Positions 19,126 through 26,974 of a stretch of 64,000 nucleotides of DNA are shown here, in pieces. The stretch comes from Lutimonas saemankumensis (GTDB lineage: Bacteria; Bacteroidota; Bacteroidia; Flavobacteriales; Flavobacteriaceae), in NCBI RefSeq assembly GCF_020171465.1, contig NZ_JAIUZR010000004.1:434001-498000 (forward strand). Reading direction: 5' to 3'. Numbering within the stretch: position 1 is the stretch's first letter; the number at the start of each line of letters is the position of its first letter. The position numbers and the translations under genes are program-made. Below the pieces are notes generated by a model that was not told where the DNA came from, did not search any database, and was given only the letters and a program-made list of their open reading frames with translations.

Positions 19126-20037
19126 ATGCAAAATTTTTACAGCAGCGGAAAACTACTTTTAAGCGGTGAATACCTGGTTTTGGACGGAGCCCTCTCTTTG
19201 GCCTTGCCCACCCGGCTGGGACAGGAAACGATGGTCCGGCCCATTGAAACAAAAAATAAGTTGCAATGGATCAGTAAAAATTATAAAGATGAAATTTGGT
19301 TCAGGACAGAGTTAACCCTTCCGGATCTGGAAGTCATCTCTTATCAAGGAGAAAAAAAAGTAGCCCTTACCCTGGTTAAAATCCTTGGCCATGCCAGGCT
19401 GATGAATTCTGACTTTCTTTCCGGCTCTCAAGGATTCCAGATTATCAATAAACTTGGATTTCCAAGGGACTGGGGATTGGGAAGCTCTTCAACACTGATC
19501 AATAACATTGCATCATGGGCCGAGGTGGATGCTTTTGAACTTTTGTTCCGAAGTTTTGGAGGAAGCGGATACGATATCGCATGTGCAGGTTCAGAGTCCT
19601 CGATCCTTTATCAGCTTGATCAAAACAAACCCAAGGTCCAGCCTGTTGATTTTAACCCGCCGTTTAAAAACAATCTTTACTTTGTTCATCTCAATAAAAA
19701 GCAAATCAGCAGTGACAGTATAAAACTATACAAGAGCAAAAAAGTCACTCAGAAAAATATCGATGATATCTCATCAATATCCCAGTCATTGTTAAATACT
19801 GCTGAACTGGATGATTTTAAAAATTTGATGCAAAAACATGAAAATATCATCTCTGAAGTTCTTGAAATCCTGCCAATTCAAAAAAGGCTATTTGAAGACT
19901 ATAGTGGCCAGATTAAGAGCTTAGGTGGATGGGGAGGAGATTTTATTCTGGCTGCGGGAAATGATCTTAGTCCTGATTATTTTAAATCAAAAGGATTCCA
20001 AACGGTTATTTCTTTTGAGAATATGATAAAAAGCTGA
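19126..20037 (+). CDS. GYDIA family GHMP kinase
   Basis: The 303-residue protein has the GHMP-kinase opening SSGKLLLSGEYLVLDG, the ATP-binding loop RDWGLGSSSTLINN (about 105-118), and the family-defining GGSGYDIACAGS (about 145-156). It belongs to a Bacteroidetes group named after the GYDIA motif, whose members accompany mevalonate-pathway genes and may phosphorylate mevalonate or phosphomevalonate. mvaD and mevalonate kinase lie 7-9 kb away, which supports a role in isoprenoid synthesis, but the substrate is inferred. Its TGA overlaps the ATG of the flavoprotein gene by one base. Confidence 0.85.
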   Translation: MQNFYSSGKLLLSGEYLVLDGALSLALPTRLGQETMVRPIETKNKLQWISKNYKDEIWFRTELTLPDLEVISYQGEKKVALTLVKILGHARLMNSDFLSGSQGFQIINKLGFPRDWGLGSSSTLINNIASWAEVDAFELLFRSFGGSGYDIACAGSESSILYQLDQNKPKVQPVDFNPPFKNNLYFVHLNKKQISSDSIKLYKSKKVTQKNIDDISSISQSLLNTAELDDFKNLMQKHENIISEVLEILPIQKRLFEDYSGQIKSLGGWGGDFILAAGNDLSPDYFKSKGFQTVISFENMIKS

Positions 20038-21254
20038 TGGATCATAAAGATGTCATAATCATTGGTGGCGGGGCAGCTGGTTTTTTTGCTGCGATCAATA
20101 TCGCAGAATCTAATCCGGACCTTCAGGTATCTATTCTTGAAAAAAGCAGCAAGGTTCTGCAAAAAGTAAAAGTGTCAGGTGGTGGAAGGTGTAATGTGAC
20201 CCATGCCTGTTTTGACCCTAAAGACCTTGTTTCCTACTATCCCAGAGGGGAAAAAGAGCTTTTGGGCCCCTTTCATTCTTTTATGACAGGTGATACAATT
20301 GAATGGTTTGAAAAAAAGGGAATCGAATTGAAAGTGGAAGAAGATCTGCGAATGTTCCCCGTAACCAATAGCTCTCAGACGATCATAGACTGCTTTCAAA
20401 GCAGTGCAGAAAAAGCCGGAGTAGAAATCTTATTAAACCAAAATGTTCATCATATCAAAATTGCTGAAAAGGGCTTTGAAATAGAAACTAAAACCGGTAG
20501 GTTCAGATCTGAAAAGCTTCTTATAACCACCGGGGGAAACAGTAAAATGTGGGAATTGATAAAAGGTTTGAATCACACCATTGTAGATCCGGTGCCTTCA
20601 CTTTTTACGTTTAAAATCAAGGATGAGCTACTCCAGAATATTCCTGGAATTTCGGTTCCGAATGCCTTGATCTCGATAAAAAATTCAAAATATTCTGCCC
20701 AGGGGCCTGTTCTTGTTACACATTGGGGCCTAAGCGGTCCTGCGGTATTAAAACTATCTTCTCTTGCGGCTCTTGAGCTTGCAGATAAAGACTATGATTT
20801 CGAAATAGCCCTTAACTGGATAAATTCGACCAAAGAGGAAACTGATGAAAGGCTCTGGCAGTATAAAAAACAAAATCCAAAAAAAAAGGTAGGGATACGT
20901 TCTCCCTACTCAGAAATTTCGAGAAGGCTTTGGGAAAATATGTTAACCCGTGCCCATGTAGATCGGGACCAAAACTGGTCCGATCTTTCAAAAAAACACA
21001 TAGAATCTTTGAGCCTCGTTCTTACTGAAACCTCTTTATCAGTAAAAGGCAAAACGACATTCAAGGAAGAGTTTGTTACAGCAGGTGGTGTTGATCTAAA
21101 AGAAATCAATTTTAAACGCTTTGAGAGCAGGCTTCATTCCAATTTGTATTTTGCGGGCGAGGTCCTGAATATTGACGGGTTAACCGGAGGTTTTAATTTT
21201 CAAAATGCCTGGACCGGAGGGTATATCGCAGCCCGGGCAATTTCAACCATCTAG
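20037..21254 (+). CDS. HI0933-like NAD(P)/FAD-dependent oxidoreductase
   Basis: A 405-residue flavoprotein. The Rossmann FAD motif is at the N-terminus (VIIIGGGAAGFFAAI), followed by KVSGGGRCNVTHA, KLLITTGGNS, and the C-terminal FAD closure LYFAGEVLNIDGLTGGFN followed by an AWTGGYIAARA segment. It belongs to the HI0933/YhiN/BaiN group, whose members reduce C=C bonds in steroids or have unknown substrates. Translation is probably coupled to the GYDIA kinase (one-base overlap). Its 3' end overlaps the convergent arsC gene by 4 bp. Confidence 0.9.
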   Translation: MDHKDVIIIGGGAAGFFAAINIAESNPDLQVSILEKSSKVLQKVKVSGGGRCNVTHACFDPKDLVSYYPRGEKELLGPFHSFMTGDTIEWFEKKGIELKVEEDLRMFPVTNSSQTIIDCFQSSAEKAGVEILLNQNVHHIKIAEKGFEIETKTGRFRSEKLLITTGGNSKMWELIKGLNHTIVDPVPSLFTFKIKDELLQNIPGISVPNALISIKNSKYSAQGPVLVTHWGLSGPAVLKLSSLAALELADKDYDFEIALNWINSTKEETDERLWQYKKQNPKKKVGIRSPYSEISRRLWENMLTRAHVDRDQNWSDLSKKHIESLSLVLTETSLSVKGKTTFKEEFVTAGGVDLKEINFKRFESRLHSNLYFAGEVLNIDGLTGGFNFQNAWTGGYIAARAISTI

Positions 21255-21679
21255 TTCGATCTCACTTTCTCGACATAAAACTTATAAAAGTCCTCTTTGA
21301 TTTCATCTCTTATAGATCGAAATTCTTTGAGTATCTCTTCTTCTGTTCCTGTAGCATCTGCCGGATCTTCAAATCCTATATGCAAATGATGCTTTACATC
21401 ACCCAAAAATCTTGGGCAGGTTTCCTTTGCTCCACCGCATACAGTAATGACATAGTCAAAGGATTTATCCAGGTACTTATCCACATTTTCCGGGCTGTGT
21501 CCACCGAGGTCGATCCCTAATTCCTTCATAACCTGAACCGCCTTTGGATGAACTTCGTGCGAAGGGTTTGTACCCGCGGAAAAAACCTGTAGTTCATGAT
21601 CAAATTCCTTAAGAAACCCTTCTGCCATTTGACTTCTGCAAGAATTTCCTGTACATAATATGAGTATCTTATCTTTCAT
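21251..21679 (-). CDS. arsC: thioredoxin-coupled arsenate reductase
   Basis: The 142-residue protein has the low-molecular-weight phosphatase P-loop C9-TGNSC-R15 and two further cysteines, C81 and C88 (VCGGAKETC). This spacing matches the three-cysteine relay of the thioredoxin-linked arsenate reductase family (Cys10/82/89 in the staphylococcal enzyme). It reduces arsenate to arsenite, the substrate of the ACR3 pump encoded 38 bp upstream. It is the last gene of the arsenic operon, and its 3' end overlaps the convergent flavoprotein gene by 4 bp. Confidence 0.92.
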   Translation of the reverse strand: MKDKILILCTGNSCRSQMAEGFLKEFDHELQVFSAGTNPSHEVHPKAVQVMKELGIDLGGHSPENVDKYLDKSFDYVITVCGGAKETCPRFLGDVKHHLHIGFEDPADATGTEEEILKEFRSIRDEIKEDFYKFYVEKVRSN

Positions 21680-21717
21680 TTTTTAAATTTTTATTTTTTA
21701 ATATCAATTGCTACAGA

Positions 21718-22749
21718 TCACGAATAATATTTCTTCTTAAGTTTCAGCGAAATATTAACCAGTAAAATCAGAACGGGTACTTCAATAAGCGGGCCTATAA
21801 CTCCTGTAAAAGCCTGTGGGGAATTAATTCCAAAAACAGCAATGGCAACAGCTATTGCCAATTCAAAATTATTTCCTGTGGCGGTAAATGCCACGGAAGC
21901 ATTTCTTTTATAGTCGACCCCTCTTTTCTGAGCAATAAAGAAACTGATAAAAAACATCAGGGCAAAATACAGGATAAGTGGGACAGCTATCCTTACAACA
22001 TCCATGGGTAGTTCCATGATCATGTCACCCTTTAAACTAAACATCAATACGATCGTTGCCAGAAGGGCTATCAAGGTTATGGGGGATATAAATGGAATAA
22101 ACTTTCTGTTGTACCAGTTTATTCCTTTCGCCTTAACAAGATACTTTCTTGATAAGAAACCTGCAGCAAACGGAATTCCCAGATAGATCAAAACACTTTG
22201 AGAAACTTCCCAAATAGAAATATTTACATCATAGCCTTTAATGCCGAAATAAGGTGGTAAAACGGTTATAAATAACCAGGCGTAGAAACTATATGTAAAT
22301 ACCTGAAACAGGCTGTTTAAAGCTATTAATGTGGCTCCATACTCCCTGCTCCCTCCTGCCAGATCATTCCAAACGATAACCATGGCAATGCACCTTGCAA
22401 GGCCAATTAAAATCAAACCTGTCATATAACCAGGATGGTCACGGAGAAAAATAATGGCCAGAAAGAACATTAAAATCGGACCAATGATCCAGTTCAAAAA
22501 TAAAGAAAGACGCATTAGTTTTGCGTCTTTAAATATAGAAGGAATCAAGTTATAGTCAACTTTGGCCAATGGTGGGTACATCATTAATATCAGGCCAATG
22601 GCCAGAGGAATATTTGTTGTTCCAACCGACAGCTTTTCATTCAGTGAGGCAAACCCCGGATAGAGAACACCCAGGGACACCCCTAAAGCCATAGCCAAAA
22701 ATATCCATAACGTTAAATAACGGTCCAGTAACTTGAGTCTTTTCTTCAT
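21718..22749 (-). CDS. arsB: ACR3 family arsenite efflux transporter
   Basis: A 343-residue protein with ten predicted membrane helices. It contains the ACR3 segment [16 protein letters not shown], whose Cys is essential in studied ACR3 pumps, and [20 protein letters not shown] in a later helix. It exports arsenite from the cytoplasm, driven by the membrane potential. It lies between the DUF6428 gene (49 bp) and arsC (38 bp). ACR3 is unrelated to the ArsB protein, although it is often given the arsB symbol. Confidence 0.93.
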   Translation of the reverse strand: MKKRLKLLDRYLTLWIFLAMALGVSLGVLYPGFASLNEKLSVGTTNIPLAIGLILMMYPPLAKVDYNLIPSIFKDAKLMRLSLFLNWIIGPILMFFLAIIFLRDHPGYMTGLILIGLARCIAMVIVWNDLAGGSREYGATLIALNSLFQVFTYSFYAWLFITVLPPYFGIKGYDVNISIWEVSQSVLIYLGIPFAAGFLSRKYLVKAKGINWYNRKFIPFISPITLIALLATIVLMFSLKGDMIMELPMDVVRIAVPLILYFALMFFISFFIAQKRGVDYKRNASVAFTATGNNFELAIAVAIAVFGINSPQAFTGVIGPLIEVPVLILLVNISLKLKKKYYS

Positions 22750-22798
22750 TCCTTAAAATTTCAGCTAAAGTAATCTTTATTATAGAAATTACAGGCTT

Positions 22799-23281
22799 TT
22801 AACAACAATTTGAGGTTGTGCAACAAGCTTCTTCCTCCTTCACGTTTTCAGCTATAGTGCATTCATCTTGAGCCTTGCATCTTGTTTTCTCTGAAAACAA
22901 TTCTATATACAGTCGGTTTTCATCCCATTGTAAGTCCCCAACCGGCATAACCGCTGTGGTAAATTCCTCATTTCCATATTCAAGTTTTAATTCTGTGTCC
23001 ATTTTTATGGCTTTAATACCATCTACCCTTTTTAGAATGGACAGAATTTTATCTGTTGTCATGTAAGTTCTCTTATTCAGTTCCTCTGGGCTTTCCCATA
23101 ACTGAAAATGGGTTTCCTCCCAAAAATTGGTTTTCCCCCCACAATCCGTAGTATCGAATTGTACATTTTTCACTTCGGTTAAGTGATAATTTGCACCAAC
23201 TAATTTTTCTGGCTGATATGAAAACAGCAACTCTTTCCCTTGATGCTGATTCAGCACATTAATAAATTCATTTACTTTCAT
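22799..23281 (-). CDS. DUF6428 family protein in the arsenic operon
   Basis: This 160-residue soluble protein has no signal peptide. Its middle holds VQFDTTDCGGKTNFWEETHF, and it ends with a Cys-rich stretch (CKAQDECTIAENV, then ACCTTSNCC), thiol-rich in the way of an arsenite- or metal-binding tail. I recognise it as the DUF6428 type repeatedly found in flavobacterial ars operons between arsR and acr3. Function is unknown; the thiols and position suggest binding or sensing of trivalent arsenic, which is inference. Confidence 0.7.
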   Translation of the reverse strand: MKVNEFINVLNQHQGKELLFSYQPEKLVGANYHLTEVKNVQFDTTDCGGKTNFWEETHFQLWESPEELNKRTYMTTDKILSILKRVDGIKAIKMDTELKLEYGNEEFTTAVMPVGDLQWDENRLYIELFSEKTRCKAQDECTIAENVKEEEACCTTSNCC

Positions 23282-23340
23282 TTTTATCGATTTAATAATT
23301 TATACATTCTAACTATTTCTTCCTGCAGTCTCAATAGTAG

Positions 23341-23832
23341 TCAAAGCCCAATTTTAGAGCTTCTCCTCTCGAGTAATACATTATCTTTCCAAACACCATC
23401 CAATAGTCCAATTCTCTCTCTGAAACCAATAATTCTGAATCCTGACTTTTCATGTAATCGAATACTATTTTTGTTTTCCGGAAATATTCCCGCCTGTAAG
23501 GTCCAGAAACCCTCAGATTCACTTTCAGTGATCAGCCTGTTCATCAGAATTTTTCCGATTCCTTTTCCTCTTGCATTTGCGGCAACATAAACGCTGACCT
23601 CAGCAACCCCACCGTAAACACATCTTGAGGAAACAGGCGACAGAGCCGCCCAGCCTAGCACCTCCTCATTGTTTCTGGCAATGATCCTGCAAGATTTCAA
23701 GTGATTGGCATCCCATGCTTCCCAAGAGGGAATTTCTTTCTCAAAAGTTGCCATGCCCGTGGCTATCCCTTCTTCATAAATACGGGAGACTTCCGGCCAA
23801 TGAGAATAATTTATTGCTTCAGTTCGTATCAT
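23341..23832 (-). CDS. GNAT N-acetyltransferase, phosphinothricin-acetyltransferase-like (ArsN type)
   Basis: The 163-residue protein has the Pat/Bar-type GNAT layout: a YSHWPEVSRIYEEGIATGMATFE opening (quoted in part), VYGGVAEVSVYVAANARGKGIGK with the acetyl-CoA loop RGKGIG, and HEKSGFRIIGF near the end. Paralogues in ars operons are called ArsN and can acetylate phosphinothricin or its arsenic analogue arsinothricin. Its place between arsR (12 bp) and the DUF6428 gene supports such a role, though it is unproven here. Confidence 0.85.
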   Translation of the reverse strand: MIRTEAINYSHWPEVSRIYEEGIATGMATFEKEIPSWEAWDANHLKSCRIIARNNEEVLGWAALSPVSSRCVYGGVAEVSVYVAANARGKGIGKILMNRLITESESEGFWTLQAGIFPENKNSIRLHEKSGFRIIGFRERIGLLDGVWKDNVLLERRSSKIGL

Positions 23833-23844
23833 AGCCTACCTGAT

Positions 23845-24177
23845 TTAGCAACAACTGATCTTTGAGAAATCTTCTTTGAACAGGTCCGCAAACAAACCCT
23901 TTGCCAGTTGCCAGTTTTCTGAGTGAATACAGTATTTCACTTTTGGAGGATTTACTTCCCCTTCGATGAGACCAGCTTCTTTTAATTCTTTAAGGTGTTG
24001 TGAAACCGTTGATTGAGCCAACGGAAGAACTTCCAGAAGGTCTCCAGTGAAACAACAACTCTGGTTACTCAAATGCTTTAAAATAATTATCCTTGCCGGA
24101 TGGCCCAGAGCCTTGGCAAATTTGGAAATCGTTAACGTGTCCTGTGAATACTCAATATCTTGTGCGGTACGTTTCAT
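23845..24177 (-). CDS. arsR: ArsR-family arsenic-responsive repressor
   Basis: A 110-residue winged-helix protein. The recognition region is LPLAQSTVSQHLKELKEAGLI (about 51-71). Candidate As(III)-binding thiols are Cys41-Cys42, Cys83 and the C-terminal Cys109-Cys110; no classical ELCVCDL motif is present, so the sensor site differs from the E. coli type. It is first in the operon arsR-GNAT-DUF6428-acr3-arsC, and a palindrome at 24195-24214 just upstream probably is its operator, giving autoregulation. Confidence 0.92.
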   Translation of the reverse strand: MKRTAQDIEYSQDTLTISKFAKALGHPARIIILKHLSNQSCCFTGDLLEVLPLAQSTVSQHLKELKEAGLIEGEVNPPKVKYCIHSENWQLAKGLFADLFKEDFSKISCC

Positions 24178-24194
24178 CTCTTTGATTTAATTGT

Positions 24195-24214
24195 TCATCG
24201 CAAATGTACGATGA
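24195..24214 (-). promoter_or_regulatory. ars promoter -7 element inside a putative ArsR operator
   Basis: TCATCG (24195-24200) and CGATGA (24209-24214) are perfect inverted repeats flanking 8 bases that read TACATTTG on the minus strand, a match to the Bacteroidetes -7 consensus TAnnTTTG. A repressor bound here would cover the -7 element. The predicted start is about 24196, 19 nt before arsR. Confidence 0.7.
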
Positions 24215-24245
24215 TTATTTTTATAAAAAAAAGATTTTGCAAATT

Positions 24246-24482
24246 TTATTTGGCAACCTCTCCTCGATGGGGTTTTAAAGCATCTCTGTATACGATCATA
24301 TCTTTCTCTGGCACAGTGATATAGGCCAAGCAATACATCTCATTTATATCCTGAATATCTGCTTGAAAAAAATCCAGGTTCTCTTTGATCGCAAATTCCT
24401 CCAAATGAACCACATGGTGTTTGGCGATTTCTTTGGCTTCCGGTCCCCGAAAATCCCATATCAGTTTTATTTTCCTCTCCAT
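24246..24482 (-). CDS. conserved small protein of unknown function
   Basis: A 78-residue soluble protein with a well-formed N-terminus (MERKIKLIWDFRGPEA) and a repeated His pattern (AKHHVVHLEEF). I recall similar short proteins as conserved in Flavobacteriia, but no function is known to me. It ends 68 bp upstream of arsR; the ars promoter lies in that gap, so it is probably not part of the arsenic operon. Confidence 0.6.
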   Translation of the reverse strand: MERKIKLIWDFRGPEAKEIAKHHVVHLEEFAIKENLDFFQADIQDINEMYCLAYITVPEKDMIVYRDALKPHRGEVAK

Positions 24483-24551
24483 GGCTTAAATTTTGACAAA
24501 GATATTCATTCTTTAATCAAAACATCAAACAGATCATTACTTAAGGACAAT

Positions 24552-24582
24552 AAAAATATCCATTTAAAAAATGGATATTTTT
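24552..24582. terminator. intrinsic terminator between the ExbB-like and small conserved genes
   Basis: Arms 24552-24565 (AAAAATATCCATTT) and 24569-24582 are perfectly complementary around a 3-nt loop, with A/T tails on both sides. On the minus strand it lies 18 bp after the stop of the ExbB-like gene. Confidence 0.75.
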
Positions 24583-24600
24583 ATAACATTGAAGATAGCG

Positions 24601-24951
24601 TTATTCCTTTCTGATCCAGGTTATAATGATCAAACCCAATCTCCCGATAAGAAAAATAAACATGCCAAACACAGGTGGAAGAAAAGCTACCTTTAAACCA
24701 GCCGCCATGACCTCAGCTGACACATTCCCGTAAGATTCAATGGCATCAAACGCGCCAATCAATCCAATAATCTGACCAAGAAAACCCCATACTATAGCAA
24801 AAAGTGTAATTGAACTGATCAGTTCATTCGTTTTTTTATCCCGTCCCCTGCTTAATAAACCTTTTACGATTAGTATCATGACAAGTATGAATATAATAGC
24901 CAACGGGTACATAAAAAATGGTCCTCCTTCTTGTAAACGATCGAATAACAT
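24601..24951 (-). CDS. short MotA/TolQ/ExbB-like membrane protein
   Basis: The 116-residue protein has three hydrophobic helices (about 12-30, 47-68 and 88-110). The segment FLGQIIGLIGAFDAIESYG and then AAGLKVAF resembles the core of ExbB/TolQ proton-channel subunits (GLLGTVxGxIxAF..AxGIxxAL). It lacks the larger cytoplasmic loop and has no ExbD/TolR partner nearby. It is either a minimal ExbB relative or a convergent membrane protein. It is divergent from the sensor kinase gene across 209 bp. Confidence 0.6.
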   Translation of the reverse strand: MLFDRLQEGGPFFMYPLAIIFILVMILIVKGLLSRGRDKKTNELISSITLFAIVWGFLGQIIGLIGAFDAIESYGNVSAEVMAAGLKVAFLPPVFGMFIFLIGRLGLIIITWIRKE

Positions 24952-25037
24952 AATATTAAGATTTTAAATTAATGAGATCAAACCTAACTGAATCCAATCA
25001 ATTGAAATTAAAAATGCGACAAATGACATATAAGGTC

Positions 25038-25077
25038 ATCGATTTAACGAAAATAACGAGTTATTTGTTAAATCGAT
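25038..25077. repeat. 40-bp interrupted palindrome between divergent genes
   Basis: Left arm 25038-25048 (ATCGATTTAAC) plus 25051-25057 pairs with right arm 25060-25066 plus 25067-25077 (GTTAAATCGAT), with a 2-nt bulge at 25049-25050 and a 2-nt centre. That is 18 paired positions. No T-run follows on either strand, so it is not a standard terminator; an operator or a structured leader of the ExbB-like or kinase gene is more likely. Confidence 0.6.
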
Positions 25078-25160
25078 TCCAAATCCGGTAGAAACCCTTT
25101 TTAAACCGGCAGTCCAACCGAAAAAAGTTTACATTTAAAATAAATTCTGCAACTTGCAGC

Positions 25161-26213
25161 ATGGACCTTATTAAATTGATCAATTCAAGATTCATTTCCC
25201 TGCACCTGATATTCTGGGTGGGAGTATGGTTCTTTTTTGTTTATTTCTTCAGTTATAATTCTACAGATTCAAATTATGTGACCTGGTTTTCGACTTTTCT
25301 GCTGCCGGTAACGATGATCACCACATACTTTGTTGTTTATTTTCTGATTCCAAAATACCTTCTCAGGAAAAAGTACTTATTATTCACACTGTATAGCGTT
25401 TATACAGTTGTTATTTCAACCTGGTTGATCCTGATGACTATTTTCGCCAGCCTTATTTTCCTTTCAAATCTGAAAATAGAGAAAATGCCACCCATGAGTA
25501 AGAACTATATTTTTGTTCTTATCCTTGTATATCTGGTTGTTTTACTCGTCAGTTTCGTCAACCTCCTGAGCCATAATTTCAAGACTGAATCAAAAAACAA
25601 AGAATTGGAGAACAAGATCCTTTCAACCCAATTACAGATTAAGGACCAGGAACTGCAATATCTCAAAAAACAGATCCATCCTCATTTTCTTTTCAATACC
25701 TTGAATACGATTTATGGGTTTGCTTTAAAAGGGTCAAAAAACACCCCTGATATTATATTAAAATTATCTAATCTCCTGGATTATATTCTGTATCAGGTGA
25801 ATAAGCCTAAAGTCAGCCTCAGGGAAGAGATTCTGCATCTTCAGGAATATATTGACCTTGAGCGTATCAGGTTTCAGGATACTTTAAAAATTTCATTTGA
25901 CTCGGAAATAGGGAATGGTGAGAAGTTCATTCCACCAATGCTCCTGATCCCGTTTGTTGAAAATGCTTTTAAACATGGAGATCTCATAGAGGGTTTTCTT
26001 CATATTTTTATTGAAATCAGACTTATAGATGAATCTTTGAATTTTTCAATTAAAAACAGTGTAAAAAAGGCCACCAAGAAACAAAAAGAATCTGGTATAG
26101 GCCTTGAAAACATTAAGAAACGCCTTGGGCTGATCTATCCGGATAATCATTTTCTTAAGATCAGATCTGAGGGAGAATGGTATGAAGTTGAATTGAAAAT
26201 CCACAAAATCTAA
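25161..26213 (+). CDS. LytS/YehU-type sensor histidine kinase
   Basis: This 350-residue inner-membrane kinase has four hydrophobic helices in residues 10-140, a short coiled coil (about 145-170), then the His_kinase domain with the phosphoacceptor in LKKQIHPHFLFNTLNTI (about 172-188). The C-terminal ATPase domain has FVENAFKHGD (N box) and GIGLENIKKRL (G box). It lacks a periplasmic sensor domain, so the signal is probably sensed within the membrane. The partner LytTR regulator starts 10 bp downstream. Confidence 0.92.
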   Translation: MDLIKLINSRFISLHLIFWVGVWFFFVYFFSYNSTDSNYVTWFSTFLLPVTMITTYFVVYFLIPKYLLRKKYLLFTLYSVYTVVISTWLILMTIFASLIFLSNLKIEKMPPMSKNYIFVLILVYLVVLLVSFVNLLSHNFKTESKNKELENKILSTQLQIKDQELQYLKKQIHPHFLFNTLNTIYGFALKGSKNTPDIILKLSNLLDYILYQVNKPKVSLREEILHLQEYIDLERIRFQDTLKISFDSEIGNGEKFIPPMLLIPFVENAFKHGDLIEGFLHIFIEIRLIDESLNFSIKNSVKKATKKQKESGIGLENIKKRLGLIYPDNHFLKIRSEGEWYEVELKIHKI

Positions 26214-26223
26214 ACTGTTTAAA

Positions 26224-26940
26224 ATGGCTAAAAATATTAAATGTATAATTGTTGATGATGAGCCCATGGCTCGGGAAATTTTGGAAAATCATTTAAACAG
26301 GATCGATTCCATTGAGATTTTAGGGCTTTGTAAAAATGCTGTAGAAGCCTTTAATCTATTGAACTCACATGCTGTTGACCTGATATTTCTTGATATAAAT
26401 ATGCCTGAAATATCCGGTTTGTCCTTTGCCAGATCCATTAATAAAGATATCAAGGTTATATTTACTACGGCCTACAGAGAATACGCTGTTGACGGTTTTG
26501 ATTTAAAAGCTGTGGACTACTTACTCAAGCCTATTTCATTTGACAGGTTGATTCAGTCCATTGAAAAATACAAAAACGAAAGTCTCGTATTCAAGGAAGA
26601 AAGCTCTCCTGACCAATCATTTGAAAAATCCGATTTCTTTTTTGTACGATCCAACAGGAAAATGATTAAAATAAAATTTTCTGATCTTCAATACATTGAA
26701 AGCCTGTCTGACTACGTAAAACTATTCGTCAACGGCAAGGCAATCATAACCCGGGAAACCATATCAAGTATTGAAGCCAAACTTCCTGCAAAAGACTTCC
26801 TGAGAGTGCACCGGTCATTTATTGTGTCTCTTAACAAGATAGATTCTTTTACTCAGGAATTTGTAGAAATAGAAAATAAGGCAATCCCAATAAGCAGAAG
26901 TTATAAAAACGATGTAAAACAGAGATTAGATAATGTTTAG
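26224..26940 (+). CDS. LytTR family response regulator
   Basis: The 238-residue regulator has a receiver domain (1-120; acidic pair D11-D12, phosphorylated D57 in FLDINMPE, Lys in YLLKPI) and a LytTR DNA-binding domain at about 140-235 (FFVRSNRKMIKIKFSDLQYI in part, and FLRVHRSFIVSLNKI). It pairs with the kinase just upstream. LytTR regulators bind short direct repeats; targets here are unknown, and the large palindrome at 25038-25077 ahead of the pair could be relevant. Confidence 0.93.
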   Translation: MAKNIKCIIVDDEPMAREILENHLNRIDSIEILGLCKNAVEAFNLLNSHAVDLIFLDINMPEISGLSFARSINKDIKVIFTTAYREYAVDGFDLKAVDYLLKPISFDRLIQSIEKYKNESLVFKEESSPDQSFEKSDFFFVRSNRKMIKIKFSDLQYIESLSDYVKLFVNGKAIITRETISSIEAKLPAKDFLRVHRSFIVSLNKIDSFTQEFVEIENKAIPISRSYKNDVKQRLDNV

Positions 26941-26974
26941 CTAAAGATTTATCTTTGCCGAAACCTTAGAAACT

